Numbered from the stretch's first letter, positions 55,201 to 60,554 are shown. The stretch: DNA of 64,000 bases from Cylicocyclus nassatus (GCA_958299035.1 CATQJL010000112.1:46582941-46646940); one strand, 5' to 3'. Numbers and translations are program-made. Notes: generated by a model not told the origin, from the letters alone.

Positions 55201-55825
55201 ACATAGCAGTGGGTCGTGCTGTGGACGTGGCTTCTGCAGTCGTTTCGATCTCAGACATAGTAGTAGGCTCTGCTGTGGACGTGGCTTCTGCAGCCGTTTC
55301 GATCTCAGACATAGCAGTGGGTCGTGCTGTGGACGTGGCTTCTGCAGTCGTTTCGATCTCAGACATAGTAGTAGGCTCTGCTGTGGACGTGGCTTCTGCA
55401 GCCGTTTTGCTAGACATAGTAGTAGGCTCTGCTGTGGACGTGGCTTCTGCAGTCGTTTCGCTCTCAGTCATGGTGGTGGGTCCTGCTGTGGATGGGGCTT
55501 CTGCAGTCGTTTCGCTCTCAGTCATGATAGTGGGTCCTGCTGTGGACGTGTCTCCTACGGTCGTGATGGTGCTTCTCGTCTTAGCAGTGAATCTTCCCAT
55601 GACCGTTTTCTCTGTAGCAGTCGTAGTGCGGTTTTCTGTGGTCAAAGGGTTTGATGGCAAGAATCCCAGAAGATTTAAAAGATACACCTTTACTTTTGCA
55701 AAATCTAAATCAAACCAATTGAAAATCATTATGTTGTTACACGGAGGGCATCCATCGCACGGGCGACACTGTTGTGGATGTGCAGTTACAACCGCTAGCG
55801 ACATCAAGAGCAGAATGAGGACCAT
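37289..55825 (-). CDS. Giant secreted mucin-like repeat protein
   Basis: Starts at the ATG at 55825, 23 bases after a 3' splice site (TTCTTACAG). Residues 1-15 are a signal peptide (MVLILLLMSLAVVTA). The mature N-terminus has a CxxCxxCxxC motif (CRPCDGCPPC) and a hydrophobic patch, then Thr-rich sequence. From about residue 90 come about 325 copies of an 18-residue unit of the type ETTAEATSTAGPTTMTES, with variants AGP/VGS/AAP/VRS/AEP and TIMTES/TAMSEI/TAMSET/TTMSDS. A divergent Thr/Ser-rich tail of about 170 residues with several N-x-T/S sites follows. No cysteine is seen in the array. The frame is open to 37289, but a strong donor (AAT|GTAAGT after 37360) suggests splicing, leaving phase 1. 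Extreme Thr/Ser density implies O-glycosylation and a surface-coat, cuticle or gut mucin role (inference). Indels in the array are multiples of three. Confidence 0.85.
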   Translation of the reverse strand: MVLILLLMSLAVVTAHPQQCRPCDGCPPCNNIMIFNWFDLDFAKVKVYLLNLLGFLPSNPLTTENRTTTATEKTVMGRFTAKTRSTITTVGDTSTAGPTIMTESETTAEAPSTAGPTTMTESETTAEATSTAEPTTMSSKTAAEATSTAEPTTMSEIETTAEATSTARPTAMSEIETAAEATSTAEPTTMSEIETTAEATSTARPTAMSEIETTAEATSTAEPTIMSDSKTAAEATSTAGPTAMSEIETTAEATSTAGPTIMTESETTAEAPSTAGPTAMSEIETTAEATSTAEPTTMSDSKTAAETTSTAGPTAMSEIETTAEATSTAGPTIMTESETTAEAPSKAGPTAMSEIETTAEATSTAEPTTMSDSKTAAEATFTAGPTAMSEIETTAEATSTAEPTTMSDSKTAAETTSTAGPTAMSEIETTAEATSTTGPTTMTESETTAEATSTAGSTAMYEIETTAEAKSTVGSTAISEIETNAEVTSTAGPTTMTESETTAEATSTAGPTTMTESETTAEATSTAGPTTMSEIETTAEATFTAEPTNMTGREMTAEVMPRAEPTTMSDSKTAAEATSTAGPTAMSEIETTAEATSTAGPTIMTESETTAEAPSTAGPTTMTESETTAEATSTAGPTAMSEIETTAEATSTAEPTTMSDSKTAAEATSRAGPTAMSEIETTAEATSTAEPTTMTESETTAEATFTAGPTTMTESETTAEAKSTVGSTAISEIETNAEATSTAGPTAMSEIETTAEATSTAEPTTMSDSKTAAEATSTAAPTTMTEIETTAEITSTAQPTTMSESETTSEATSTVGSTAMSEIETTAEATSTAAPTTMTESETTAEATSTVRSTAMSETETTAEATSTVGSTAMSESETTAEATSTAGPTIMTESETTAEATSTVGSTAMSEIETTAEATSTAAPTTMTESETTAEATSTAGPTAMSEIETTAEATSTAEPTTMSDSKTAAEATSTAGPTIMTESETTAEATSTAEPTTMSDSKTAAEATSTAAPTTMTEIETTAEITSTAQPTTMSDSETTAEAPSTAGPTTMTESETTAEATSTAEPTTMSDSKTAAEAPSTAGPTTMTESETTAEATSTAEPTTMSDSKTAAEATSTAAPTTMTEIETTAEITSTAQPTTMSDSETTAEATSTAGPTTMSEIETTAEATSTAAPTTMTEIETTAEVTSTVRSTAMSETETTAEATSTVGSTAMSESETIAEATSTAGPTIMTESETTAEATSTAAPTTMTESETTAEATSTVRSTAMSETETTAEATSTAGPTIMTESETTAEATSTVGSTAMSEIETTAEATSTAAPTTMTESETTAKATSTVRSTAMSETETTAEATSTVGSTAMSESETTAEATSTAGPTIMTESETTAEATSTAAPTTMTESETTAKATSTVRSTAMSETETTAEATSTVGSTAMSESETTAEATSTAGPTIMTESETTAEATSTVGSTAMSEIETTAEATSTAAPTTMTESETTAEATSTVRSTAMSETETTAEATSTAGPTIMTESETTAEATSTVGSTAMSEIETTAEATSTAAPTTMTESETTAEATSTVGSTAMSESETIAEATSTAGPTIMTESETTAEATSTAAPTTMTESETTAEATSTVRSTAMSETETTAEATSTAAPTTMTESETTAEATSTAAPTTMTESETTAEATSTVRSTAMSETETTAEATSTAGPTIMTESETTAEATSTVGSTAMSEIETTAEATSTAAPTTMTESETTAKATSTVRSTAMSETETTAEATSTVGSTAMSESETTAEATSTAGPTIMTESETTAEATSTVGSTAMSEIETTAEATSTAAPTTMTESETTAEATSTVRSTAMSETETTAEATSTAGPTIMTESETTAEATSTVGSTAMSEIETTAEATSTAAPTTMTESETTAEATSTVGSTAMSESETIAEATSTAGPTIMTESETTAEATSTAAPTTMTESETTAEATFTVRSTAMSETETTAEATSTAGPTIMTESETTAEATSTVGSTAMSEIETTAEATSTAAPTTMTESETTAEATSTVRSTAMSETETTAEATSTVGSTAMSESETTAEATSTAGPTIMTESETTAEATSTVGSTAMSEIETTAEATSTAAPTTMTESETTAEATSTVGSTAMSEIETTAEATSTAGSTAMSESETTAEATSTVGSTAMSEIETTAEATSTAAPTTMTESETTAEATSTVRSTAMSETETTAEATSTAGPTIMTESETTAEATSTVGSTAMSEIETTAEATSTAAPTTMTESETTAEATSTVGSTAMSESETIAEATSTAGPTIMTESETTAEATSTAAPTTMTESETTAEATSTVRSTAMSETETTAEATSTAGPTIMTESETTAEATSTVGSTAMSEIETTAEATSTAAPTTMTESETTAEATSTVGSTAMSEIETTAEATSTAGSTAMSESETTAEATSTAGPTIMTESETTAEATFTVEPTIMTESETTAEATSTVGSTAMSESETTAEATSTAGPTAMSEIETTAEATSTAGPTTMTESETTAEATSTAGPTVMTESETTAEATSTVGSTAMSESERTAEATSTAGPTAMSEIETTAEATSTAGPTTMTESETTAEATSTAGPTIMTESETTAEATSTAAPTTMTESETTAEATSTVRSTAMSETETTAEATSTAGPTIMTESETTAEATSTVGSTAMSETETTAEATSTVGSTAMSESETTAEATSTAGPTIMTESETTAEATSTVGSTAMSEIETTAEATSTAAPTTMTESETTAEATSTVRSTAMSETETTAEATSTAGPTIMTESETTAEATSTVGSTAMSEIETTAEATSTAAPTTMTESETTAEATSTVRSTAMSESETTAEATSTVGSTAMSEIETTAEATSTAAPTTMTESETTAEATSTVRSTAMSETETTAEATSTVGSTAMSESETTAEATSTAGPTIMTESETTAEATSTVGSTAMSEIETTAEATSTAAPTTMTESETTAEATSTVRSTAMSETETTAEATSTVGSTAMSEIETTAEVTSTAAPTTMTESETTAEATSTVGSTAMSESERTAEATSTAGPTAMSEIETTAEATSTAGPTTMTESETTAEATSTAGPTIMTESETTAEATSTVGSTAMSESERTAEATSTAGPTAMSEIETTAEATSTAGPTTMTESETTAEATSTVGSTAMSEIETTAEATSTAAPTTMTESETTAEATSTVRSTAMSESETTAEATSTVGSTAMSEIETTAEATSTAAPTTMTESETTAEATSTVRSTAMSETETTAEATSTVGSTAMSESETIAEATSTAGPTIMTESETTAEATSTAAPTTMTESETTAEATSTVRSTAMSETETTAEATSTAGPTIMTESETTAEATSTVGSTAMSEIETTAEATSTAAPTTMTESETTAKATSTVRSTAMSETETTAEATSTVGSTAMSESETTAEATSTAGPTIMTESETTAEATSTAAPTTMTESETTAKATSTVRSTAMSETETTAEATSTVGSTAMSESETTAEATSTAGPTIMTESETTAEATSTVGSTAMSEIETTAEATSTAAPTTMTESETTAEATSTVRSTAMSETETTAEATSTAGPTIMTESETTAEATSTVGSTAMSEIETTAEATSTAAPTTMTESETTAEATSTVGSTAMSESETIAEATSTAGPTIMTESETTAEATSTAAPTTMTESETTAEATSTVRSTAMSETETTAEATSTAAPTTMTESETTAEATSTAAPTTMTESETTAEATSTVRSTAMSETETTAEATSTAGPTIMTESETTAEATSTVGSTAMSEIETTAEATSTAAPTTMTESETTAKATSTVRSTAMSETETTAEATSTVGSTAMSESETTAEATSTAGPTIMTESETTAEATSTVGSTAMSEIETTAEATSTAAPTTMTESETTAEATSTVRSTAMSETETTAEATSTAGPTIMTESETTAEATSTVGSTAMSEIETTAEATSTAAPTTMTESETTAEATSTVGSTAMSESETIAEATSTAGPTIMTESETTAEATSTAAPTTMTESETTAEATFTVRSTAMSETETTAEATSTAGPTIMTESETTAEATSTVGSTAMSEIETTAEATSTAAPTTMTESETTAEATSTVRSTAMSETETTAEATSTVGSTAMSESETTAEATSTAGPTIMTESETTAEATSTVGSTAMSEIETTAEATSTAAPTTMTESETTAEATSTVGSTAMSEIETTAEATSTAGSTAMSESETTAEATSTVGSTAMSEIETTAEATSTAAPTTMTESETTAEATSTVRSTAMSETETTAEATSTAGPTIMTESETTAEATSTVGSTAMSEIETTAEATSTAAPTTMTESETTAEATSTVGSTAMSESETIAEATSTAGPTIMTESETTAEATSTAAPTTMTESETTAEATSTVRSTAMSETETTAEATSTAGPTIMTESETTAEATSTVGSTAMSEIETTAEATSTAAPTTMTESETTAEATSTVGSTAMSEIETTAEATSTAGSTAMSESETTAEATSTAGPTIMTESETTAEATFTVEPTIMTESETTAEATSTVGSTAMSESETTAEATSTAGPTAMSEIETTAEATSTAGPTTMTESETTAEATSTAGPTVMTESETTAEATSTVGSTAMSESERTAEATSTAGPTAMSEIETTAEATSTAGPTTMTESETTAEATSTAGPTIMTESETTAEATSTAAPTTMTESETTAEATSTVRSTAMSETETTAEATSTAGPTIMTESETTAEATSTVGSTAMSETETTAEATSTVGSTAMSESETTAEATSTAGPTIMTESETTAEATSTVGSTAMSEIETTAEATSTAAPTTMTESETTAEATSTVRSTAMSETETTAEATSTAGPTIMTESETTAEATSTVGSTAMSEIETTAEATSTAAPTTMTESETTAEATSTVRSTAMSESETTAEATSTVGSTAMSEIETTAEATSTAAPTTMTESETTAEATSTVRSTAMSETETTAEATSTVGSTAMSESETTAEATSTAGPTIMTESETTAEATSTVGSTAMSEIETTAEATSTAAPTTMTESETTAEATSTVRSTAMSETETTAEATSTVGSTAMSEIETTAEVTSTAAPTTMTESETTAEATSTVGSTAMSESERTAEATSTAGPTAMSEIETTAEATSTAGPTTMTESETTAEATSTAGPTIMTESETTAEATSTVGSTAMSESERTAEATSTAGPTAMSEIETTAEATSTAGPTTMTESETTAEATSTVGSTAMSEIETTAEATSTAAPTTMTESETTAEATSTVRSTAMSESETTAEATSTVGSTAMSEIETTAEATSTAAPTTMTESETTAEATSTVRSTAMSETETTAEATSTVGSTAMSESETTAEATSTAGPTIMTESETTAEATSTVGSTAMSEIETTAEVTSTAAPTTMTESETTAEATSTVGSTAMSESKRTAEATSTAGPTAMSEIETTAEATSTAGPTTMTESETTAEATSTAGPTIMTESETTAEATSTVGSTAMSESERTAEATSTAGPTAMSEIETTAEATSTAGPTTMTESETTAEATSTVGSTAMSEIETTAEATSTAAPTTMTESETTAEATSTVRSTAMSGTETTAEATSTVGSTAMSESETTAEATSTAGPTIMTESETTAEATSTVGSTAMSEIETTAEVTSTAAPTTMTESETTAEATSTVGSTAMSESERTAEATSTAGPTAMSEIETTAEATSTAGPTTMTESETTAEATSTAGPTIMTESETTAEATSTVGSTAMSESERTAEATSTAGPTAMSEIETTAEATSTAGPTTMTESETTAEATSTAGPTIMTESETTAEATSTVGSTAMSESERTAEATSTAGPTAMSEIETTAEATSTAGPTTMTESETTAEATSTAGPTIMTESETTAEATSTVRSTAMSKTETTAEATFTAEPTTMSESERTAEATSTAGPTAMSEIETTAETTSTAGPTAMSEIETTAETTSTAGPTIMTESETEATSTAEPTNMTEREMTAEITPRAEPTTTTETETTAEVEFATVTAFNAEASSTTESAYIPQRTTNEITTAAKTTAEAVTHAKTLEKVESGMLSAENSTTEGSSQTEDATTTGNTTIAETDAGTESATTIEGTGSDKRSAVEHNFTTETVITPKSIVTYANIARVTEKTITPELTTGSSQTVADSFPSSTTTMLITNTTEATTTTESTTLGIITQPGMECKLNGLFPLCFLNARLTQPHLTA
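37950..55560 (-). repeat. 54-bp coding tandem array, about 325 units
   Basis: The unit is exactly 54 bp on the genomic plus strand (GCAGTCGTTTCGCTCTCAGT to GTGGACGTGGCTTCT). Units differ by recurrent variant blocks arranged in short higher-order patterns of two to five units. The promoter-proximal (52.2-55.5 kb) and distal (38 kb) edges are more divergent than the core. Rare indels, such as loss of 3 bp at about 55411 and 6 bp at about 38008, keep the frame. Because 54 is a multiple of three and the unit lacks stops in other frames, both strands show giant open frames. Confidence 0.95.
39850..52161. repeat. 6,156-bp tandem duplication within the array
   Basis: Rare private variants recur exactly 6,156 bp (114 x 54) apart: ATGACAGTGG (42085/48241), GGGTTCTACTGTGAAC (42305/48461), GTGGATGTGG (42860/49016) and GGCTTTTGCAG (44431/50587). 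Copy A is about 39.85-46.0 kb and copy B about 46.0-52.16 kb. At every position compared they agree, except near the junction (TGCAGTC against TGCAATC at 39850/46006). Either a very recent unequal exchange or an assembly duplication. Confidence 0.85.
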
Positions 55826-55848
55826 GATGACTTTCTTTGCGATGGTAT

Positions 55849-55968
55849 CTGTAAGAATCCAATCTTAGCGCATATAAAGCGCACCAAACAAATGTGAAAA
55901 CTGGAAGATGATCATTGGGTAAAGACTGCGCACTGTAGGCTCTTTTATATGGCTGCGTCTTATATATA
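55849..55968 (-). promoter_or_regulatory. Mucin gene 5' region: TATA-like boxes and 3' splice site
   Basis: On the minus strand, TATATATAAG (55968-55959) and TATAAAA (55949-55943) lie about 95-145 bases upstream of the ATG. They are followed by a splice acceptor TTCTTACAG ending at 55849. The acceptor without an upstream coding exon would suit spliced-leader trans-splicing, common in nematodes. Promoter function is inferred. Confidence 0.4.
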
Positions 55969-56520
55969 TTGTTTTGACTTGCACAAATTTCTAATGTCAT
56001 TCGTTAGTCAGGCGAAATTTGTTACAAATTCCCGGCATTAGTATGTTGTTGTGATTTGATTTTGCTGCTCGAATCATTTCAAAAACCAGACGTCAGCAAC
56101 AATCTTTCTCATTAGATTCTTGTGCTTTGTAGGGCTAGGATGCTGCAAGTTGTTCCACCTAAAATTCATTCCATTCCTGTGCAGCTTCATCTCATGTGGC
56201 GCCTACAGAAGTATTATGCTTTTTGTACCGGGTCTAAAATAATGAATCTAATAATGGAATTAGACCAACGCTTTGATCATGTCTCTTGTCGAATTAGGCT
56301 TTCGAAAATGATAGTCGGTTGTTAAAGTTTGTTATCAATCTATATTTATTCAAATACCCGTTATTGGACATGAAAAAATCGAAACAACAGAATATTTGCT
56401 AACACTGGCTTGACGGAAAAGTTGCTCGCACGCCTTAGTAACTCGAAGACGAACTCTCGTCATCATGAATGGCAAACATCAGGGCCGGTAGTAATCTACC
56501 CTACCTGGTGGCATCATAGA

Positions 56521-56568
56521 TGCCGGCAAGTTGGCACACATCGCGGAAAGATGCCAACTCCTCCGGCA
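56521..56568 (+). repeat. Structured hairpin, sibling of the one at 63934-63994
   Basis: TGCCGG (56521) pairs with CCGGCA (56563-56568). An inner helix AGTTGGCA (56529-56536) pairs with TGCCAACT (56552-56559). The flanks AGATGCCGGCA and CCGGCAGCT are shared with the hairpin at 63934-63994, whose inner helices differ in sequence but still pair. Confidence 0.55.
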
Positions 56569-56595
56569 GCTCGCGGACTGATCTCAGGCAGACCT

Positions 56596-56822
56596 CCGCA
56601 AAACATTCGCATTGCGCGCCCTCGAACTTGCATGCATTGACCTCGAACGCCGGCGCACTAACCGATCGACCACACGCACGCTGTGTGTGGTGGCGAAGCG
56701 AACGATAAAGGAATGCTTGGATTTGCCGGGCCGCCGCAAAACATCCGCACCACGCGCGTTTGAACTTGTACGCACCAACTTGGAACTCTGCCGCACTAAC
56801 CGCTCGACTACACGACACATGG
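56596..56822. repeat. Imperfect direct repeat, 138-bp spacing
   Basis: CCGCAAAACAT(T/C)CGCA and about 80 following bases (AACTTG.., CGCACTAACCG.TCGAC.ACACG) occur at 56596 and again at 56734. Both strands stay open, giving repeated Arg-rich peptides. Nothing identifies a protein. Confidence 0.5.
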
Positions 56823-57080
56823 TTTGGACATAGAAAACACCGCTGGGGTATCTTAGAATTTCCGAATCCTGTGCTTGAAGAGGATCGATACCACTAGTGG
56901 TATACTTTGGATTTCGAAGTATCCTGTCCAAGACGGCCTCGGTCTTTTTTTCTTGTTTTCATTGCTTATTTCATCAGATTCTTGTATAAATTCTTCTCTT
57001 CTTCAGATTCGTCTCTTAAAAACACTATCGCAAACTGCATTAACATGGCCTCAGAGTAATAACAAGTTTATTATTCAGAC

Positions 57081-58444
57081 ATGCTTCCTATCATTATGTA
57101 TGCCGCATCGAGCAGGAGGCACCGAAACATCCGCTACGGGCGACTCCATCCTCTTCGCCTCTTCACCTCTAATCAAGGGCTAATTCTGAGGAAGTTCCGG
57201 ATGAGAGAAGTTCATTTGCGACGACTGTGCGACCTGCTCAAGCCTTTAATGGCCCATGAGAGCATCGACAATTGGAGCGTGGACGTTGAGAACAAGGTTA
57301 GTTGCATGAACATTCTTCAGTACTCTTATTGAAGCAACATAAAGAGATAAGCAGTACATGAGCGCAGTCATGTGGCATTTCTCTTTCGATTGCCTTTTCC
57401 ACAAAGTCGTTCGTAGAGTCGGAAATAGCCTAGTGGCTAAGCAGTCGGCAGTTCAAGCCAGACATCGAGGGTTCGAATCCCGCTTAGGGTTTCGATTTTG
57501 CGTTCACAATAAAGAGAACATGTGGAAGGCCAAATCATAAAAGCAATGATAGGGAGGGTGCAAAGGGGTCTAGAAGTCGTGTTGAAAAGTTAACAACGTT
57601 CTCTAGAAAAAACGATTAGCTGATCAACTATTTGCAGGTAATCATCGCCCTACGCTACCTCGCCACGAATGCCCACCAAGACGTCCTGGCAGACACGATT
57701 GGTGTCTGCCAAAAGACGGTCTCGAACGCCGTGGAGGATGTGGTGAAGGCGCTGAACAACCCGGCAATAGTGCAGAAGTTCATTCCGTGCCAACTCCACG
57801 ACGAGCGCTATTGCCGGAGGAAGGCCGATGGCTTCGCACGATTGGGAAGGCTGCCGAACATCGTGGGAGCCATCGACGGCACACTTGTACCCATCCTGAG
57901 GCCGGCCAACTCAGGGTGGGAATACTATTGCCGTAAAGGGTTCTGCGCCATCAACGTCCTAGCCGTTGTCGACGCTCACGGTAGATTCATCTACGTAAAC
58001 AGTAACTATCCAGGTTCTGTTCATGATGCTACCGTGTACAGATATAGCCGCCTACATGATGCATTCGCAGAAGGAGCTGTTCCGGAGGGTTATTGCCTGA
58101 TCGGGGATTCAGGATTCTCAAATAGTAATGAGATCCTCACCCCGTACAGGAATCCTCAAGACCGGGCACAACGCCGATTTAACAGGACCCACAAAAAGAT
58201 GAGGGTTGTTGTCGAGTGTGTGTTCGGGAAATGGAAGGGCTGCTTCAGGATCTTGCAAACAAAAATGCGCTTGCATCCAGAAAAGGCGGCAAAAATCATA
58301 ATGGCTTGTGCTGTCCTTCACAACATTATGCTCTCGATGAGATGTCGTCCCATGCGACATCTTGGTAGGAGGATTGCGCACATACCGCATCCCATAAATG
58401 GGGTGGCGAATATTAGGGAGGAACTAACCCGTTTACTGATTTAG
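57081..58444 (+). CDS. PIF/Harbinger (HARBI1-like) transposase, two exons
   Basis: Exon 1 (57081-57296) ends FRMREVHLRRLCDLLKPLM..ENK at AAG|GTTAGT. Exon 2 starts at 57638 after TATTTGCAG with VIIALRYLATNAHQDVLADT, the usual HARBI1-family continuation; the intron is phase 0. The product is about 340 residues, near the family's normal length. DDE residues in combined numbering: D152 in NIVGAIDGT, D229 in LIGDSGF, E265 in RVVVECVFGKWKGCF, with 35 residues between the last D and E, as in Harbinger. It catalyses cut-and-paste of its element and usually needs a Myb-like partner, which is not seen here. The chosen ATG follows TTATTATTCAG. Both exons are open, so it may be recent. The element's TIRs were not located. 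Confidence 0.87.
57418..57492 (+). mobile_element. tRNA-derived SINE-like sequence in the transposase intron
   Basis: An A-box-like TAGCCTAGTGGCTAAGC (57426-57442) and a perfect B box GGTTCGAATCC (57470-57480) are spaced as in a tRNA. An anticodon-arm-like GTCGGC/GCC-A-GAC encloses AGTTCAA. The acceptor stem does not pair (no match for TTAGGGT), so it is not a functional tRNA but a tRNA-derived SINE or pseudogene. A TTGCG..AATAAAG tail follows. Confidence 0.6.
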
Positions 58445-58445
58445 G

Positions 58446-58486
<41 letters not shown>
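58444..58486 (+). repeat. GTT microsatellite
   Basis: About 14 GTT triplets begin at the last base of the transposase stop codon. They lie in the 3' flank of the Harbinger element. Confidence 0.95.
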
Positions 58487-58597
58487 AATCTTGTTCTTGT
58501 TGCTAATTATTCTGTAATTAAAATGCAATAAATCGTAACAATTTGAAAGTACTTGTGTACAAATTGCAGTAGACAAAACAGGGATAAATTCGTGTCA

Positions 58598-58845
58598 GGT
58601 GCATGCCAGCTTCGTGCCAGCTCCAGCGTTCTGTCTCTTGCGTTTGGGGACAGTGCCAGCTCCGTGCCAGCTTCGTGCCAGCTTCGTGCCAGCTCCGGCG
58701 TTCTGTCTCTTGCGTTTGGGGACAGTGCCAGCTCCGTGCCAGCTTCGTGCCAGCTTCGTGCCAGCTCCGGCGTTCTGTCTCTTGCGTTTGGGGACAGTGC
58801 CAGGTCCGTGCCAGCTTCGTGCCAGCTTCGTGCCAGCTCTTTAGA
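58598..58845. repeat. 72-bp tandem repeat, about 3.3 copies
   Basis: CGTTCTGTCTCTTGCGTTTG recurs at 58627, 58699 and 58771 (period 72). Each unit also contains two to three CGTGCCAGCTT sub-repeats. As 72 is a multiple of three, three plus-strand frames stay open; these are not genes. The CGTGCCAG word matches 11096-11216. The array may be a subterminal part of the Harbinger element (inference). 58846-59788 shows no supported gene. Confidence 0.85.
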
Positions 58846-59788
58846 GGGCCCGTTTGCTAATTTCGACTATTGTGGGTGTTTACACAGTTCCTGGTATATT
58901 AGGTTATTAGGGAATGTTTCGTTTTTTCCGCTTGGTGGTGTCAGCGGCCTATCAAAGGAGAGTGGAAAAAGACCGACAGGGGAGTTTTCTAGTTTCTGAT
59001 GATCCCATCGAAATTGCGAAAACGCGATATTAGACGGGGGGCGTTGCTACCTTATATTCGGGCATCTCAGTCCTTCAAAGCTAACCGGATATATCCTCGC
59101 ATAAAAATTATCAGCAGGCCTTGAAAATACACATAAGCCCCTTATAAGCCACTTTCGCAATGAAGTTTATTCTGTGGGAGAAACTTGAACGTGGAAGAAG
59201 CTGTGCTTGTTCAAAGCCGATGATGCGAAAACGAAAAAACTTTCCATATGACCTAGTGATATAAGTGTATGTGTGGTACAAATTAGCAGTTTTGTCAATT
59301 TATTTTGTATGTATCTTATCATATCATCAATGCAAGTAATAAAAATATTAACAAAACAAAACATGATATTCATCTCGTATCAAGCGGCCACTGCCTCTAA
59401 AAGTACTTTCCCGGGTAAGATTACAGAGAAGACCAGAGAAGACAAACCTTCAATTTTTGCGCCCTCCTCCCTCCCAAATCCTCCTCCCTCCTCAGTGGTG
59501 GCGAGCTCTTGGCAGACTCCTTAGCCACGCCGATGAAATTCCCAAAAGTGAATCGTTAACAGTATGAAAAAAAAACCGGGAAAGGACTGCTCACTGGAGT
59601 CTAGAATCCCAGCGTTGACTCCACGCAGTGTTCAGCGACAGATTCATCGATGTTGGTGTATCCGTTAGTCCGTCACCTTAATAAGAAAAGAAAAAAGTTT
59701 GCACAAAAGAAACCAGAGAAAGTACAAAAGATGTGATAACATCGTTCAAAATCCCTAAAGTTCAAAGACCACCCGCTACAAAACTCAC

Positions 59789-60255
59789 CGTTTCCATTAA
59801 TCCTCCATTTGGCTTCAGTATGCGATCCCACGTCTATAGTGTACAAATAGCCATCCCGGTCTACATGGATTCCATGTGGCATATAGAATCTGCAAATCAC
59901 GCCATTTCCTCTTTTCTTTCCGCGCGCCTGTCCTCGAGTGTGTCCCTCATCAAAGAAATCAGTCCACGTACAAACGCGCTATTTGATCAGATTTTGAAAG
60001 CGATCTAAAAGGATGAAAAATGAGCTCAGGATCCATCTGCAAGGCCATTGTTTAACCTCGCAGATACCAGACCGGCCAAAAAAAGTTATAAATATTTGTT
60101 CAGCTATTTATTCTATCAAAGACCAAGAAAGAAAAGAGAAGGGAGACCCACCCCATAGACACTGCAACTTTTTTGTCGTGTGAGTCTAAACGGCACGTTA
60201 ACGCCATCAGATCTCCTTTTTTGATCACTGGATTGTGGGTGATAGTCTCGAACAA
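59789..60255 (-). CDS. Peptidylglycine alpha-amidating monooxygenase-like, two exons
   Basis: Exon 1 (60255-60152; acceptor GTTTCAG, donor GG|GTGGGT) reads LFETITHNPVIKKGDLMALT then CRLDSHDKKVAVSM, resembling the end of the copper monooxygenase (PHM) domain. Exon 2 (59889-59789; acceptor GATTTGCAG, donor CG|GTGAGT) reads FYMPHGIHVDRDGYLYTIDV then GSHTEAKWRINGN, a first PAL-lyase repeat (FYMPHG..DG..TDV signature with TDV changed to IDV). The enzyme amidates neuropeptide C-termini in the secretory pathway. The exons are phase-compatible (GG+A gives Gly), yet normal PAM has about 80-100 residues between these segments. Either small exons were missed, sequence was deleted, or this is a gene fragment. 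Other exons are not found in the window. Confidence 0.6.
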
Positions 60256-60554
60256 CTGAAACAAACATTGGGTTTTGTGTTCGTTAGCACTGAAGAGAGA
60301 GTTCTTGACAGTCTATCGGAATAGTGGGATAGTCTACATTATACGAGCAGTGGCCAATCTCACATTTGGCTCAGCACTTTTGATGCTTGCTCGACGATTG
60401 ACATTGACTTGACGTTGTCATAGATTCTCTGGCTGTAGGGGAAGGATGCATTGTTATATCATTGTAAGATTGCAGGGGATGTAATCCTTTTCCCTTTGCA
60501 GTTCTTCCGGAGACGTTTTTATCTCCTCGCGCTGGAAACGCTTCGCCACGCACA

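Noticed and set aside
37950..55560. CRISPR-like array
   Set aside because: Units are contiguous 54-bp coding repeats without unique spacers, and the setting is eukaryotic.
37743..55868. Plus-strand frames of about 6,000 and 5,200 codons across the array
   Set aside because: They exist because the 54-bp unit is a multiple of three and stop-free. They lack a signal peptide or natural ends, while the minus frame has a signal peptide, splice sites and a diverged tail.
56501..56931. Arg-rich minus-strand frames as a repeat protein
   Set aside because: Both strands are open through a 138-bp direct repeat; no splice sites, start or family support.
57418..57492. Functional tRNA gene
   Set aside because: A and B boxes are good but the acceptor stem does not pair and the T stem has a mismatch; called a SINE-like derivative instead.
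58553..58999. Three overlapping plus-strand frames of 80-150 codons
   Set aside because: Produced by the 72-bp tandem repeat, which is divisible by three; no domain or splice context.
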